Assembly (NCBI GenBank): GCA_011799875.1
Contig: CM022299.1
Span: 349,910,526 to 349,974,525 of the forward strand
Direction of reading: 5' to 3'
From: Thinopyrum elongatum
Lineage: Eukaryota > Streptophyta > Magnoliopsida > Poales > Poaceae
Length of the DNA stretch: 64,000 bases
Notes under the pieces: model-generated
Databases searched by the model: none
What the model saw: the letters and a program-made list of their open reading frames with translations, nothing else
What the model was told of the DNA's origin: nothing
Part shown: positions 10,985 through 21,153 of the stretch, in pieces
Position numbering within the stretch: position 1 is the stretch's first letter
Layout: every line of letters starts with the position of its first letter
Program-made: the position numbers and the translations under genes

Positions 10985-11912
10985 TTTGAACCTTGTAATC
11001 TTTGAATTTGGGCCTTGTAATCCTGGAATTTGAACCTTGCAATATTTATGGTATTTGTTATATAACGTAATTGGATGTTTAATTTGGTATTGCAATCATG
11101 TCCTGTTACAAGTATATATATGTTGTTCTTCTGTACACAAAGCATAGATGTTCTGCAGACAGAGCATATCACATCGTACACGGACCACACTAGGTAACCC
11201 GTCGGTGATGAATTCATCAATCGCAAACGGTTATATACCAACAAGCGTTTGCTCACAACACACACGGCTTATTCCATCACAAATAGCTCGGATGGATCAA
11301 CTGTATGCCACGTTTCGCACACGCAACTCTAATATGATTCGTGCTTGATGTCTCCACCATCGCTAGCACAGCTCGTCTTATTTGCCACGTATCACTGTGC
11401 CGGCCTCTGCACGCGTCCCTCAGCGCGCTCTGCTCACCGTTAGGCGCCGCGGCGCGCTCTGCTCGCGTCCGTCGGCGCGCTCTGCTATCCGTCGGTGCGC
11501 TCTGCTCGTGTACCTCCATGCACTCGGCTTGTGGACAGCTTTTCCTTGCGTGTTGAACTGCTATATGCATATATATGGTTGCTCGCCGTTGAGGCGCCGC
11601 GGAGCGCTCTGCTCACGTCCGTGCGCGCGCGCGCTGCCAGCGGTTGGGGCCTGCGCACGATCACGTTGGGGGCCCATATGCATGCGGTTGCGCCACGCGC
11701 GTCGCCACGATGCAGTTACGTGCAGCACGATGGAGTTACGCGCTGCAAATTAGAACTGCCATCCGGGCGTGCGGATATTCCAGTCCGTCCGGCTTCCCCA
11801 TTAATTCATGCGGCCATTATAACCTTAGTCTCTTCAACCTTTCGATCTCGCCCCACAACACAACAAGCACACCCACGACGACACATACAGAGAGGATATC
11901 TAGCGGCGCTCC
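10985..11912. other. Spacer with subterminal motifs and GC-rich repeats
   Basis: After the F-box gene, 'catcgtacacgg', 'atcgcaaacggtt' (about 11220) and 'cacacacggctt' cluster at 11170-11280. From 11405 to 11640 a degenerate unit of roughly 30 bp with 'gcgctctgctc' and 'gtccgtcggc' repeats several times. A TATA-like 'attataacc' at about 11816 lies some 95 bases before the exonuclease-like ATG and could be its promoter. Confidence 0.5.
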
Positions 11913-12555
11913 AATGGAGTTCGGCGAGCATAAAGTCGAGACCCACGCTAGGGAGATGGATCACCATCGACCCGGCCGTGATGGAGGACTACATCAACAC
12001 CGTGGAGTAGTTGCTTGCTGGAGACAAGTACAAGGTGGTCGGCATCGACCTCCAGTACACCGCCGGTCTTCCCGGCAAAGATCAGAAGGTTGCCGTCGCC
12101 CAGTTGTGCGTGCGTCATCATGTCCTCATCTACCACTACTGCATGGCCACAGAGCCTTGCGACCATTTCGCCAGGGTTGTCAACAGCACCGACTACAAGT
12201 TCGCTACAGTGGAAACCACCGACGATGTAAAAGCGCTCAGGGTTACGGGCTTGGCCTGTAAGAACCTTGTCAAAATCCGTGAGCACTACAGGGTCTGGGA
12301 CAGCATGAAGAAGGACACCCTGGTTGAACTCGCCTCGGCCATCGTCGACCCATACTACAAAAACATGAATCAGGATGCCAACAAAACACGTCCCGTATCC
12401 TGGCACGGGGCCTGGATGCGGCAACTGGATGAACCTCACCTCAGGTTCGCGGTCAAGAGCGTGTACACATACTACGAGATGCACAGGCGGATCGTTGACA
12501 TGAGGAAGTGCCTCGTTGCCGAAATTGATGAGGCCGGATCGAGCCACAAGTAGAG
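11913..12555 (+). pseudogene. 3'-5' exonuclease-like (RNase H fold) gene, CACTA-1 copy
   Basis: The frame resembles plant WRN-exonuclease-like proteins: 'YKVVGIDLQYT' for motif I, 'QKVAVAQLCV' for the next strand, 'LACKNLVKI' near motif II and 'RFAVKSVYTYYEMHRR' near motif III. Active DEDD enzymes have an acid pair D-x-E in motif I and Asp in motifs II and III. Here motif I reads D-L-Q and motif III has Ser where Asp is usual, so catalysis is unlikely. This copy lost 14 bases near 11961 relative to CACTA-2 and has a TAG at 12008-12010; the frame is then open to the stop after 'SSHK'. Single exon. Confidence 0.7.
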
Positions 12556-12721
12556 CAGTAGCGGCAAGCGTCACAAGAAGTAGATGATGATCAGATGATC
12601 GTTTATCCTAGTTAATTATGCATGTAATATATAGTTGACTTTGGTGTGTGGAAATATCATGTGTGTAGTATCCACCTATGTAATTGGATGTTTAATTTGG
12701 TTATGCAAGCATGTCCTTATA

Positions 12722-12767
<46 letters not shown>

Positions 12768-12875
12768 CTGTATGCAATCCCAACGCACAACACACATGTC
12801 TTATTAGCAGCAATCGTCTGTGTTATTATCGGTCTTCACACACATTTCTGATTACAGACATGTTTGCCGCGTATC
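12556..12875. repeat. 3' flank with GT/TA microsatellite
   Basis: A (GT)n(TA)n run lies at about 12723-12758, downstream of the exonuclease-like gene. The same place in CACTA-2 holds a much longer TA/CA run (43754-43862). 'cacaacacacatg' and 'cacacacatttc' motifs lead into the right subterminal repeats. Confidence 0.7.
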
Positions 12876-13294
12876 ACACACATCTTGTTAAATTGAACTG
12901 TTTCTGTTATCTTGGCTCAACACAAATAGTTCATCCGAGTGAACTGTTTGCCCTCTATCGCACACACCTTGATCTGGCTGACCGTTTCTTTTATTCCGCC
13001 TAATCACAAACAGTTCATCTGGGTGAACCGTATGCCGTATATCGCACACACCTTCATCTGGCTGCCCATTTCTGTTCTTCTGCCTCATCGCAAATAGTTC
13101 ACTGAACTGAACCGTATGCCCCTCATCGCACACGCAATGAAATTCTGAACCATGTTTGATGTATCCGCCATCGCAAATGTTTTGCATCTTTTTTGATGGT
13201 TTTTTACATCATCGTTTGCGATTAATGCATCGCACACAGTTTCGTCGAAGGGTCTCTGCTCGTAGTGTCGCGTTAGCAGCATCCTGTAGTAGTG
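12876..13294. repeat. Right subterminal repeats and terminus of CACTA-1
   Basis: About four copies of an ~82-bp unit, each with 'atcgcacacacc' and 'aacagttcat' motifs, begin near 12876, 12958, 13040 and 13122. They are followed by a unique terminal block containing 'tttgcgattaatgcatcgcacacagtt' in shortened, inverted form and ending GTAGTAGTG at 13294. CACTA-2 has about five units of the same repeat. Confidence 0.75.
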
Positions 13295-13850
13295 CATGGC
13301 CAACAAGGAGGTTGTCAAGGTCACTGTGAAGGGAGAGGCCGTGGATGAGGCTATTGAGGCCTCACACAAGGGCAAGGAGGTTGTTCTGATTTCCTCCTCC
13401 AACAACAACGACACACTGTGATTAGCGGGTACCTGAAGGATACAAAAAGAGGAGACCGGTACAAGGGACTACCAAAGGCCACCGCCCCCGGATGGCAATT
13501 ACATCTCATTCGAGTTAAAGAAGCAGAGGGAGCCAATAGACGAGACGACCAACACCCACCGCCTTCGGCAGGGGTTACAAACAAAATTAAAGCTGTTCTA
13601 AAAGTACTGTAAGTGTTGTTTATGTGATTCTTTGATTTAATTATGGATTATTATGGTGTTATATGATGTCCATGTTCAATTGTTGTTAGTATCATGTTGA
13701 AATTTTTTATGTCATGGTTGTATTTGGATACATTCTAATTAAGAAAAGGTTTTTTCGAAAATTAAGAAAAGGACAATTCAGCATAAAAAACTAAGTCTGG
13801 GGATTAAGTTCTGGCTATTAGCAGGGACAATTCAGCATGGCGCCCTATCA
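13295..13850 (+). other. Unrecognised coding-like sequence right of CACTA-1
   Basis: The base before GGCCAAC makes an ATG with the CAT target duplication. It opens a 41-codon frame starting 'MANKEVVKVTVKGEAVDEA' and ending TGA at 13419-13421. After it, a second coding-like stretch in another frame contains 'PPPPDGNYISFELKKQREP' (about 13474-13530). From 13610 on the sequence is AT-rich and 3'-UTR-like. I do not recognise the protein. Together with 955-1113 this was one sequence before CACTA-1 inserted. Confidence 0.3.
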
Positions 13851-13866
13851 GTGCTTCAGATTATTT

Positions 13867-16170
13867 ATTTTTTGAGGGAAAAACAAATCTTTATTGCTTA
13901 CGTGTGCGTGGGCATATCACCCAAGGCACAGCCAGCCACAATGGGCAGAACATTGGACTCCCAGTACAAAGTTTCAGAATTAAAGCAATACTGACCAATC
14001 TTAGCTAATTCGTGGGCTACAGTATTGGCCTCACAACGACACGCTCGGACCTCACTTAATGAGAACCACATCTTCATTTGAAACTTCGGGTCCTTGATGA
14101 CTGGAGCATATGGCGACGAGTCAGCACGGGCAAAGTCCAGCGCTTCTTCCAGCAGTTTGGAATTTGTTTCAAAAGCCACCCGTATCATACCAAGATCAGC
14201 AGCTAGGGTGATAGCACGCTCCATTGCTCTTAGCTCTGCCCCAAAAGCATCAAAAATAGCATTGGTACTTCCAGCACCTGCATAAAGAATATGTCCATGG
14301 CTGTTACGAGCAACGAAACCCCATCCCGCATGAGCATCTCTAGTAGTGAAAGCTCCATCCACATTAAGCTTTATGAAATCATCAGGTGGCGGTCTCCAGC
14401 GTGTGCCAGTTTTGGCTTTCACTTCATTGCTAAAAAATTCAGCATATTCAAGGCTATAGCTCTTCATCCGCCGCACGATTTCCTCGGCTGACAGAGGGAG
14501 CTCACCTTCTCGGACCTTGTTATGGTTCTGCCACTACGGCCACCACATGGTTAAGATTGCAACTCTCTCTTGCTCAGGTAAGGCCCATGGCATATCCAAT
14601 GTCTCATGTACTGAATGTGCTGCTTTAAGTCGCGCTCAGACATGTTCCATCTCAAGCGATTGCCACAACACCTTAACTGCTTTGCACTTGACAAACAAAT
14701 GAGCCCCATGTTCATCCACCCGACCAGAGAAGAAGCATGTGGTGTTGTCCAGTTTGACACCAAGGTTTGCCAGATTTATGCAGAGGGCTAGCAAGTTATG
14801 TTTCAGACGCCGTACGAACATTCTGATGTTCCGTGGACACGGCAAGGACCAGATGTGCTTCCATGATTAGTCAGAGCAATTATTCAGATCACCAGCTACC
14901 ATAGTACTGTTGCCGGTGCTCCTTCCTTTACGTTCCTTCTCTAATTGGACATGAAGTTTGTATGCACCTCTGACAAAATGTCTTCCTCTTCCATCAAAGT
15001 GCTAGGCAGTAAAATCATCTACGCCCTCTCTCAGCGGGATCTCGAGAATATGCTTCACATCATCAGGCCAAAATATGTCTCGGATTAGAGCTTCATCCCA
15101 ACCTCCAGTAATTGGGCAAATTAGCTCGTTGACATGGGTTAGAAGACATGCACCTCGCGGTGTGATAACCCTTCTAGACCATGCTCTCGGAATCCATGGA
15201 TCCGTCCATATCTCTACATTCATACCATTACCAACACGCCAGATATATCCTTGCTTGACGAGGTCTGCTCCATGCAACATGCTTCTCCAAGTGTATGATA
15301 TGTCGTCTTTCGGTTCAGCGTACAAAATGTGACAATCAGGATAATACTTCGCCTTGAGCACACGAGCAAATAAACTCTCTGGGTGTTGTATGAGGCGCCA
15401 TACTTGTCTTGACAACATGGCCACATTGAAACTATACATATCCCGGAATCCCAGACCACCCATAGCCTTCGGTTTTGTCAGTTTATCCCAGCTCAACCAA
15501 TGGATGGGATTTCTCTTATCTTGTTGACTTCACCAGAACTTTGCAATCATTGCACTCACCTCCGCACAAAAGTATTTCGTTAGGTAGAAGCATGACATAG
15601 CATACGTGGGAACTACCTGAGCGACCACCTTCACAAGGGTCTCTTTCTCTGATTTAGCAAGAAGCCTTTCTAACCACCCTTGCATACGTTCCCAGATTTT
15701 GTCCTTCACATATGCGAAAGCTTTCTTCTTGGATCTGCCCACATACATGGAGAGGCCTAAATATTTCTCATGCCAAGATTCATTTGTAATTGCCAGTGCA
15801 TCCTTGACCTCAGTCCGAGTTTGCTGAGACGTGCCTGGACTAAACATGAGAGCAGATTTCTCCTAGTTAATTCTCTGTCCCGAGCAGTTTTCATGAAGGG
15901 CCAACGCATTGTGCGCTTGGGCTTCCTCTTTCTTGGCCTTCAGTAGCAGAACCGAGTCATCCGCAGAGAACAAGTGTGACACTGTAGGCGCCACTGGGCA
16001 TTACTTTTATTTCACTGATCTTGCCACTTCTTTCGGCATCTTGTAGCAGAGCAGACAATCCCTCGGCACAAATGACGAATAAATATGGTGACAAAGGATC
16101 ACCTTGCCGCAGTCCTCGGGTAAGGACTGAACTCATTCGTCAAAACCCCGTTTATCTTTATTTGGTACAT
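13867..16170 (-). mobile_element. 5'-truncated LINE (non-LTR retrotransposon)
   Basis: The element is flanked by near-identical 16-bp direct repeats, gtgcttcagattattt (13851-13866) and gtgctttagattattt (16171-16186), with one mismatch. Variable-length duplications of this size are typical of LINE insertion. The minus strand encodes the C-terminal part of a plant LINE ORF2: reverse transcriptase palm, thumb, zinc-binding region and RNase H-like domain. The 5' part of the element is missing, which is usual for LINEs. A T-rich start on the plus strand may be the remnant of the poly(A) tail. Confidence 0.87.
13907..16150 (-). pseudogene. LINE ORF2 fragment: RT, zf-RVT and RNase H-like domain
   Basis: Read right to left: '[11 protein letters not shown]' (about 16100), the catalytic block as 'FSADDS' where plant LINEs usually have FADD (about 15965), a thumb region 'KYLGLSMYVGRSKK' (15530-15847), the typical 'WDKLTKPKAMGGLGFRD' (15002-15496), a zinc-binding region (14551-14845) and an RNase H-like domain with 'KLNVDGAF', 'GAELRAMERAI' and 'NTVAHELAK' (13898-14476). 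These domains reverse-transcribe LINE RNA at the nick site. Frameshifts near 15000, 15500 and 14500 and several stops show that it is dead. The endonuclease domain is absent. Confidence 0.85.
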
Positions 16171-16186
16171 GTGCTTTAGATTATTT

Positions 16187-16826
16187 TGACAATTAAGTTA
16201 TAGGTATTAAGTTCTAAGAACTAATTTAGAGATGGATTAGAGATGCTCCCAGACCCGCTAAGATCTCGCAAATTAGAGGATCGGTCCTGCAGCCATGTTC
16301 ACATTTACGTGGCAACAATGTGAACGGGAGAGCGAATCGTGTAATTTCACGTACGCAGCTGAGCAGTCATGGCGGCCTGTGGATTATGTGGAGAAAAAAA
16401 CCCTCATTCCGTCAATTTCGGTGTCACCGCTGATCGTGGATGACTTTTGACTCTGGTAGAGGACCTGTAAGAGGCTGCGATGCGAGGGACTTAACTGTGA
16501 TACGGTCAAGTCACCAGCTCATACTACTGGGAAGAGGTATAGCGCAACACGTCCTGGTCAATTTGTTCAGGCTAGTTACGCTAGTAGGCCATGTACGGAG
16601 TAAACTGCACATGCAAACGCATAATCGACGTGATCACCGATGCGTAGACGAACGTAACTGGTTGGCAGGGTTCTGCCTAACTACGAAATCAGTACTAGCC
16701 TGGCCGCCTGGGCGCAGGCGTGTGGATGTGGATGAACATTGAACTAGCGCACGTGAAATTTGAAATGTTGTGGCGATCCGTCAGCGCGTCTCAAGGACAA
16801 ATGTAAATGTCCGTTTGGTTGAGATC
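16187..16826. other. No recognised feature
   Basis: About 640 bases of moderately GC-balanced sequence separate the two LINE remnants. A 100-codon frame at 16440-16742 has no recognisable domain or coding character. I see no terminal repeats. Confidence 0.4.
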
Positions 16827-17210
16827 ACTATAGTTTTTTTTTCAAAAAACTTTCAATCTATTCATCTTCAACCATGATGGTACAACGAACACTAGAAATA
16901 ATAAAAATTACATTCAGGTCCATAGACCATTTAGCGACGACTACAAACACTGAATCGAACCGAAGGCGCGCCGCCGTCATCATCCCTCCCTCACCGAAGC
17001 CGGGCAAAACTTGTTGTAAACATGTAATTTACAAGTAAGAGAAATAAAGTTAGGGGTCGCATCGTCCCTAGAAGAACATCTAGCGCTAAAGAAGTTCTTT
17101 GCTAGCTCATCCACAACCTGATTAGCCTCCCTAAAACAGTGTTTGAAAGATATCTACCCAAAGTCCATAGCCAGTTGTTTGCATTGCATAATGATCGCAA
17201 CGTCTGAACC
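16827..17210 (-). pseudogene. 3' end of a second LINE
   Basis: The minus strand encodes the C-terminus of an RNase H-like LINE domain: 'KHCFREANQVVDELAKNFF' followed by a stop near 17007. It then runs through an untranslated tail into an A-rich end (T-rich on plus, 16832-16850). One in-frame stop lies upstream of 'ISFKHCF'. The coding frame stops matching at 17211-17213, exactly where the Harbinger terminus begins, so that element probably inserted here. Confidence 0.65.
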
Positions 17211-17213
17211 TAA

Positions 17214-18949
17214 GGGCATCTTCAAAGCGGATCCTTAAACCGTCTGCAACCGTCCGGACGTGTTTAGTCATCCAACACGGGCCTATATTGGTCTGCCGAG
17301 CGGTCCGGACGTACTTTTTTGGCAAACCTGCGACAAGCTGGGGGGCTTTGCAGGAGTTCGGACATCAGCCACGTAGGACTCTGACACCCCACCCGCCCAA
17401 AACCCCTCTCGGACCCCGCGCCTCCATCCTCCCATTTTCTCTCCTTCAGTTTTTCTCTCTTGCCTTCGCCGTCGCTTCACCACCCCGGCCGCCATGGCAC
17501 ACCCCAGCTGGAACACGACGAGTCTGTCACCTCCAACGGTACACTCGGGCTCCACGCCGCTTCTCCTCTGCCACCTTTCCACACATCTCCTTCGACCTCC
17601 GCGTAGGTACCATCCGCTCTTATGATGCTCACCATGCCTGGCAACTATTCTGTGAATTACCAGAGTTAGAAAAAATTGTGCCTTCTTCTTTGAAGCAATG
17701 GATTCAGATATGGAGTACATATACAAGCGCTATGTTGAGTCGTCTGACTCATCCGATGAGGAGGACTACACAGATGAGATGGCGAAAATGCAGGCGGTGC
17801 TTGAAGATGTGGAGCGAGCGGAGGAGCATGTTCTCAATTTCAAGGGGTCGATCAAGGGTCATCGAGTGCTCACTGCAACTAGGAGCCCGACCATTTGACA
17901 CTGATGGGCGACTACTTTGTCCCCGATGCCCTCTTCGCTAACAATTTTCGTCGGCGCTTTCGGATGTGCAAAAAAGTTTTCGATCATCTCTACCATGGCA
18001 TCTGGTCCTTTGATGACTACTTCATCTTGAAGAAGGACGTCATGGGAAGGTTGGGTTCTCTGGTTACCAGAAGTGCACGGCCACACTGCGGATGCTTGCA
18101 TATGGCACAGTCGCTGATTCATGGGCCGAGTACCTACGGACGTCCTCGAGCACATGCGGAGATGCCATGGTCAGGTTTGCAACTGTTGTGGCCGAGGTGT
18201 TTCGACCTCAGTACCTGAGAGAACCAACAGTGGCAGACACCGAGAGCATCTCGACAATCTCGGGAAGTAGGAGGGTGACCAGGTTTGCTCGGATCTCTTG
18301 ACTACATGCATTGGAAATGTAAGAATTGCCCGAAAGCTTTACAAGGGAAATATCAGGGTCATGTTTAGAAGCCCACCATCATTCTTGAAGCAATTGCATC
18401 ACATGATCTTTTGTTTTGGCACGCTTTCTTTGGCATGTCCGTGTCTCACAATGACATCAATGTGTTGCCGCGATAAACATTGTTTGCTACGCTGACTGAA
18501 GGAAAAGCTCCTCCTTGCCACTATTGTCAATGGGCATGAGTCCAACATGGGCTACTATATCGTTGACGGTATCTATCCTTCGTGGGCTACCTTTGTCAAC
18601 ACCATCTCTAACCCAGTTGGCCAGAAAAATTCTCACTTTGCCCAAAGACAAGAAGCAGCTAGAAATGATGTTGAGGGCATTTGGAGTTCTGCAGGACCTA
18701 CTAAACAATGGGATCCAGAGACCTTGTGGGAGGTGATGACCTGTTGTGTGATCATGCACAACATGATCATGGAGGATGAGGATGAGGATGCTGCCACAAC
18801 TCTTGAATTTGAGAACATGGGTGATCCTATCGAACTCCCCGACCAAAACTGGTCACATTTGAAGAGTTTGTTCAAATGCATCAACAAATTCGGCATCGAG
18901 CAACTCATGAACAACAGAAGAAATATCTGATTGAGCATCTGTGGGTGGT
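17214..18949 (+). mobile_element. Left part of a PIF/Harbinger transposon
   Basis: The probable terminus GGGCATCTTCAAAGCGGA at 17214 is preceded by TAA (17211-17213), fitting the 3-bp TAA/TTA duplication of this superfamily. Inside lies a plus-strand transposase pseudogene of PIF/Harbinger type. The other terminus is not seen: at 18950 the LARD-like element interrupts the sequence, and the remainder should lie beyond its 5' LTR, outside the window. Confidence 0.7.
17698..18930 (+). pseudogene. PIF/Harbinger-type DDE transposase, decayed
   Basis: The sequence follows the grass Harbinger-derived transposase family across several frames. It has an acidic N-terminus starting 'MDSDMEYIYKRY' (17698), 'GDYFVPDALFANNFRRRFRM' (17904-17963), 'RMLAYGTVADSW' (18089-18124), 'MHWKWKNCPKALQG' in broken form near 18306-18350, and 'NPVGQKNSHFAQRQEAARNDV' near 18610-18672. 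It ends with 'WEVMTCCVIMHNMI' and an acidic tail. The DDE domain would cut and join element ends. At least four frameshifts (near 17880, 18060, 18225-18290 and 18490) and lost segments make it inactive. It stops 20 bases before the LARD insertion. Confidence 0.85.
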
Positions 18950-21153
18950 TGTGACGCCTTCGATTCAATCATACACGCAAATGTGTACGATCAAGATCAG
19001 GGACTCACGGGAAGATATCACAACACAACTCTAGACACAAATTAAAGTCATACAAGCTTTATATTACAAGCCAGAGGGCTCGAATACATAAGCTCGAATA
19101 CAAACGAGTCAGCGGAAGCAACAATATCTGAGTACAAACATAAGTTAAACAAGCTTGCCTTAAGAAGGCTAGCACAAAAGCAAGAATGATCGAAAAGGCA
19201 AGGCCTCCTGCCTGGTAACCTCCTAATTACTCTTGGTCGTCGATGGTCTCCACGTAGTAGTAGGCACCCTCGGGGTAGTAGTAGTAGTAGTAGTAGTACT
19301 CGTCGGGGGGTTGGTGTCTGGCTCCTGGGATCCGTCATCTGATCGCAGCAATCGGGTAAAGGGGAAAAGAGGTAGCAAAGCAACCGTGAGTACTCATCCA
19401 AAGTACTCGCAAGACTGACATCAGATCTATTCTAAGTATGCATCGGTATCAAATGGAAGGGTTGTATCTGTGGACTATACTACAGAATGCCAGTATAGAG
19501 GGGAAGGCCTAGCCTATCGAAGACTAGCATCTTCAAGCATCTTGCAGCATTTAGAAGAGTACAGAATAGCATATTATAATTAACAAGTATGTTGTAGCAT
19601 TAACGCCCAGAGATCCTTTCTCGACTCCCTGCGAGAAAGCAATCCCGCAGCCATCATATCCATCTCATGCCTCAACATTCAGTATCCAGTTCTAGTTGTA
19701 TAGATCGGGATACAACTCCAAGTCGTCCTGTTGCCATGGGCATGGCTATTCGAATAGATAAACTTCCCTGCAGGGGTGCACCGCATTAACCGACACGCTC
19801 GATCACTCTGGCCGCACACACTTTCCTGGGTCATGCCCGGCCTCGGAAGATCAACACATCACAGCCCTACCTAGGCTCAACAAAGAGGCCAGCATGCTGG
19901 TCAACATCCTAAGCGCGCAAGGGTCTTGGGCCCATCGCCCTTTGCACTCCTGCACGTTACGTGGGCGGCTAGAAGCAAACCTAGCCCCCTTATACAAGCG
20001 CAGACGTTCGAGTCCAATCCGGCGCGCGCCGCTCAGTCGCTGACGTCTGAAGAGCTTCGGCTGATACTACGACGCCGGTTTCCCATATCTTGTCCCGCGT
20101 GAAGGTTAGTGAGTGTAGGTCAAAACCAACTCAGATCAAATACCCAATCTCGTTAGTGTCTTGGGAGCTCGTGGAGACGAGCAGAGACTCATGATCATGT
20201 GATCCCATCGCCCCGTCTCGAGAAAATACAGCAAGGGCCAGGCCCAACCCTCTCACTGGGGTGGTCTACCTGCCCGGTCGTGCCTCGTAATTATCTCGCG
20301 GGTACCCTCCAGGTCAACCCGACTACACATCAACTCGCGGGTACCCCTTAGGGCCGACCCGACTTCAACATGGTTATGTGGTAAAGTCAATGTAACCGTG
20401 TGTCAAAAATAGCAAGGGGGAAACCTAAGGAATCACCCTCGATGGAATCCCACTCGATGTAACTTTCAAGGTGAACGCGAAGGAATCACCCTCGGGGTTC
20501 ACACTAGAGGGGTTGCACAACAAAGTCATATCGGGAGTGGTGAAGGAGGAATCACCCTCGATGACCACGACCGATTAGCTACACTACAGAGTTATCATCA
20601 GGAGTGCGTTTCGAGGTATCACCCTCCGGACTCGATAGTAGCTCTGAAGAGTCATACAATAAGGGGGTGTGATGTGTTGTGTCGGGCCCTGGACGTCGAT
20701 CACGTTGATCGAGTCACCTGGTAATCCAGCGGGGGCAACAAGGACAAGGTGAGGGGTCACTGATGGGTCACTAACCAACCTATACTAAGCAGTTTAGGAT
20801 AAGCATGTAAGGTACGAGAGCAAGGTACAAAATCAGGCTATGCATCAGAGTAGGATCATACAAAAGCAGTAGAAGTTCTAATGCAAGCATAAGAGAGAAG
20901 GGAATCGGCGATATCGGAATGATCAAGGGGGGTTGCTTGCCTGGAAGCTCTACGGAGAAGGACGGGTCGTCAGGGGTGTAGTCAACGTGAGAGAAGAGGG
21001 GGAAGAAACAATGAATACAATGCAAACATATGCACGATGATGCATGACATGACATTAAGCGGTGCAAGGTGCGACCTAACGCAGTACTAGGTGATACCGG
21101 TGAAGGGGGAAAACATTCGGGAAAGTATTCCCGGTGTTGACATTTTTGGACAG

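Larger units (their letters stand above)
1123..13294 (+). mobile_element. CACTA-1: complete gene-carrying CACTA transposon (12.2 kb)
   Basis: The left end begins CACTGGTACAG and the right end, read on the minus strand, begins CACTACTACAG. The first 21 bases share CACT, TACAG and TGCTA blocks, so the terminal inverted repeats are imperfect. A 3-bp target duplication CAT lies on both sides (1120-1122 and 13295-13297). Terminal CACT and a 3-bp duplication are the defining features of CACTA (En/Spm) elements. Short repeats crowd both subterminal regions, as expected for transposase binding. I found no TNP2- or TNPA-like transposase, so the element looks non-autonomous. It carries at least four gene-like modules and two nested MITEs. 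A second copy of the family lies inverted at 43135-49792. Confidence 0.92.

Noticed and set aside
11277..11753. Overlapping Ala/Arg-rich frames in both directions
   Set aside because: They arise from the GC-rich ~30-bp repeats between cargo modules.
1123..13294. Presence of a TNP2/TNPA transposase in CACTA-1
   Set aside because: I looked for long coding frames outside the listed cargo and found only short or repeat-derived ones. A profile search would be decisive.
16440..16742. 100-codon frame between the two LINE remnants
   Set aside because: No domain, no codon bias and no conserved context; probably chance.
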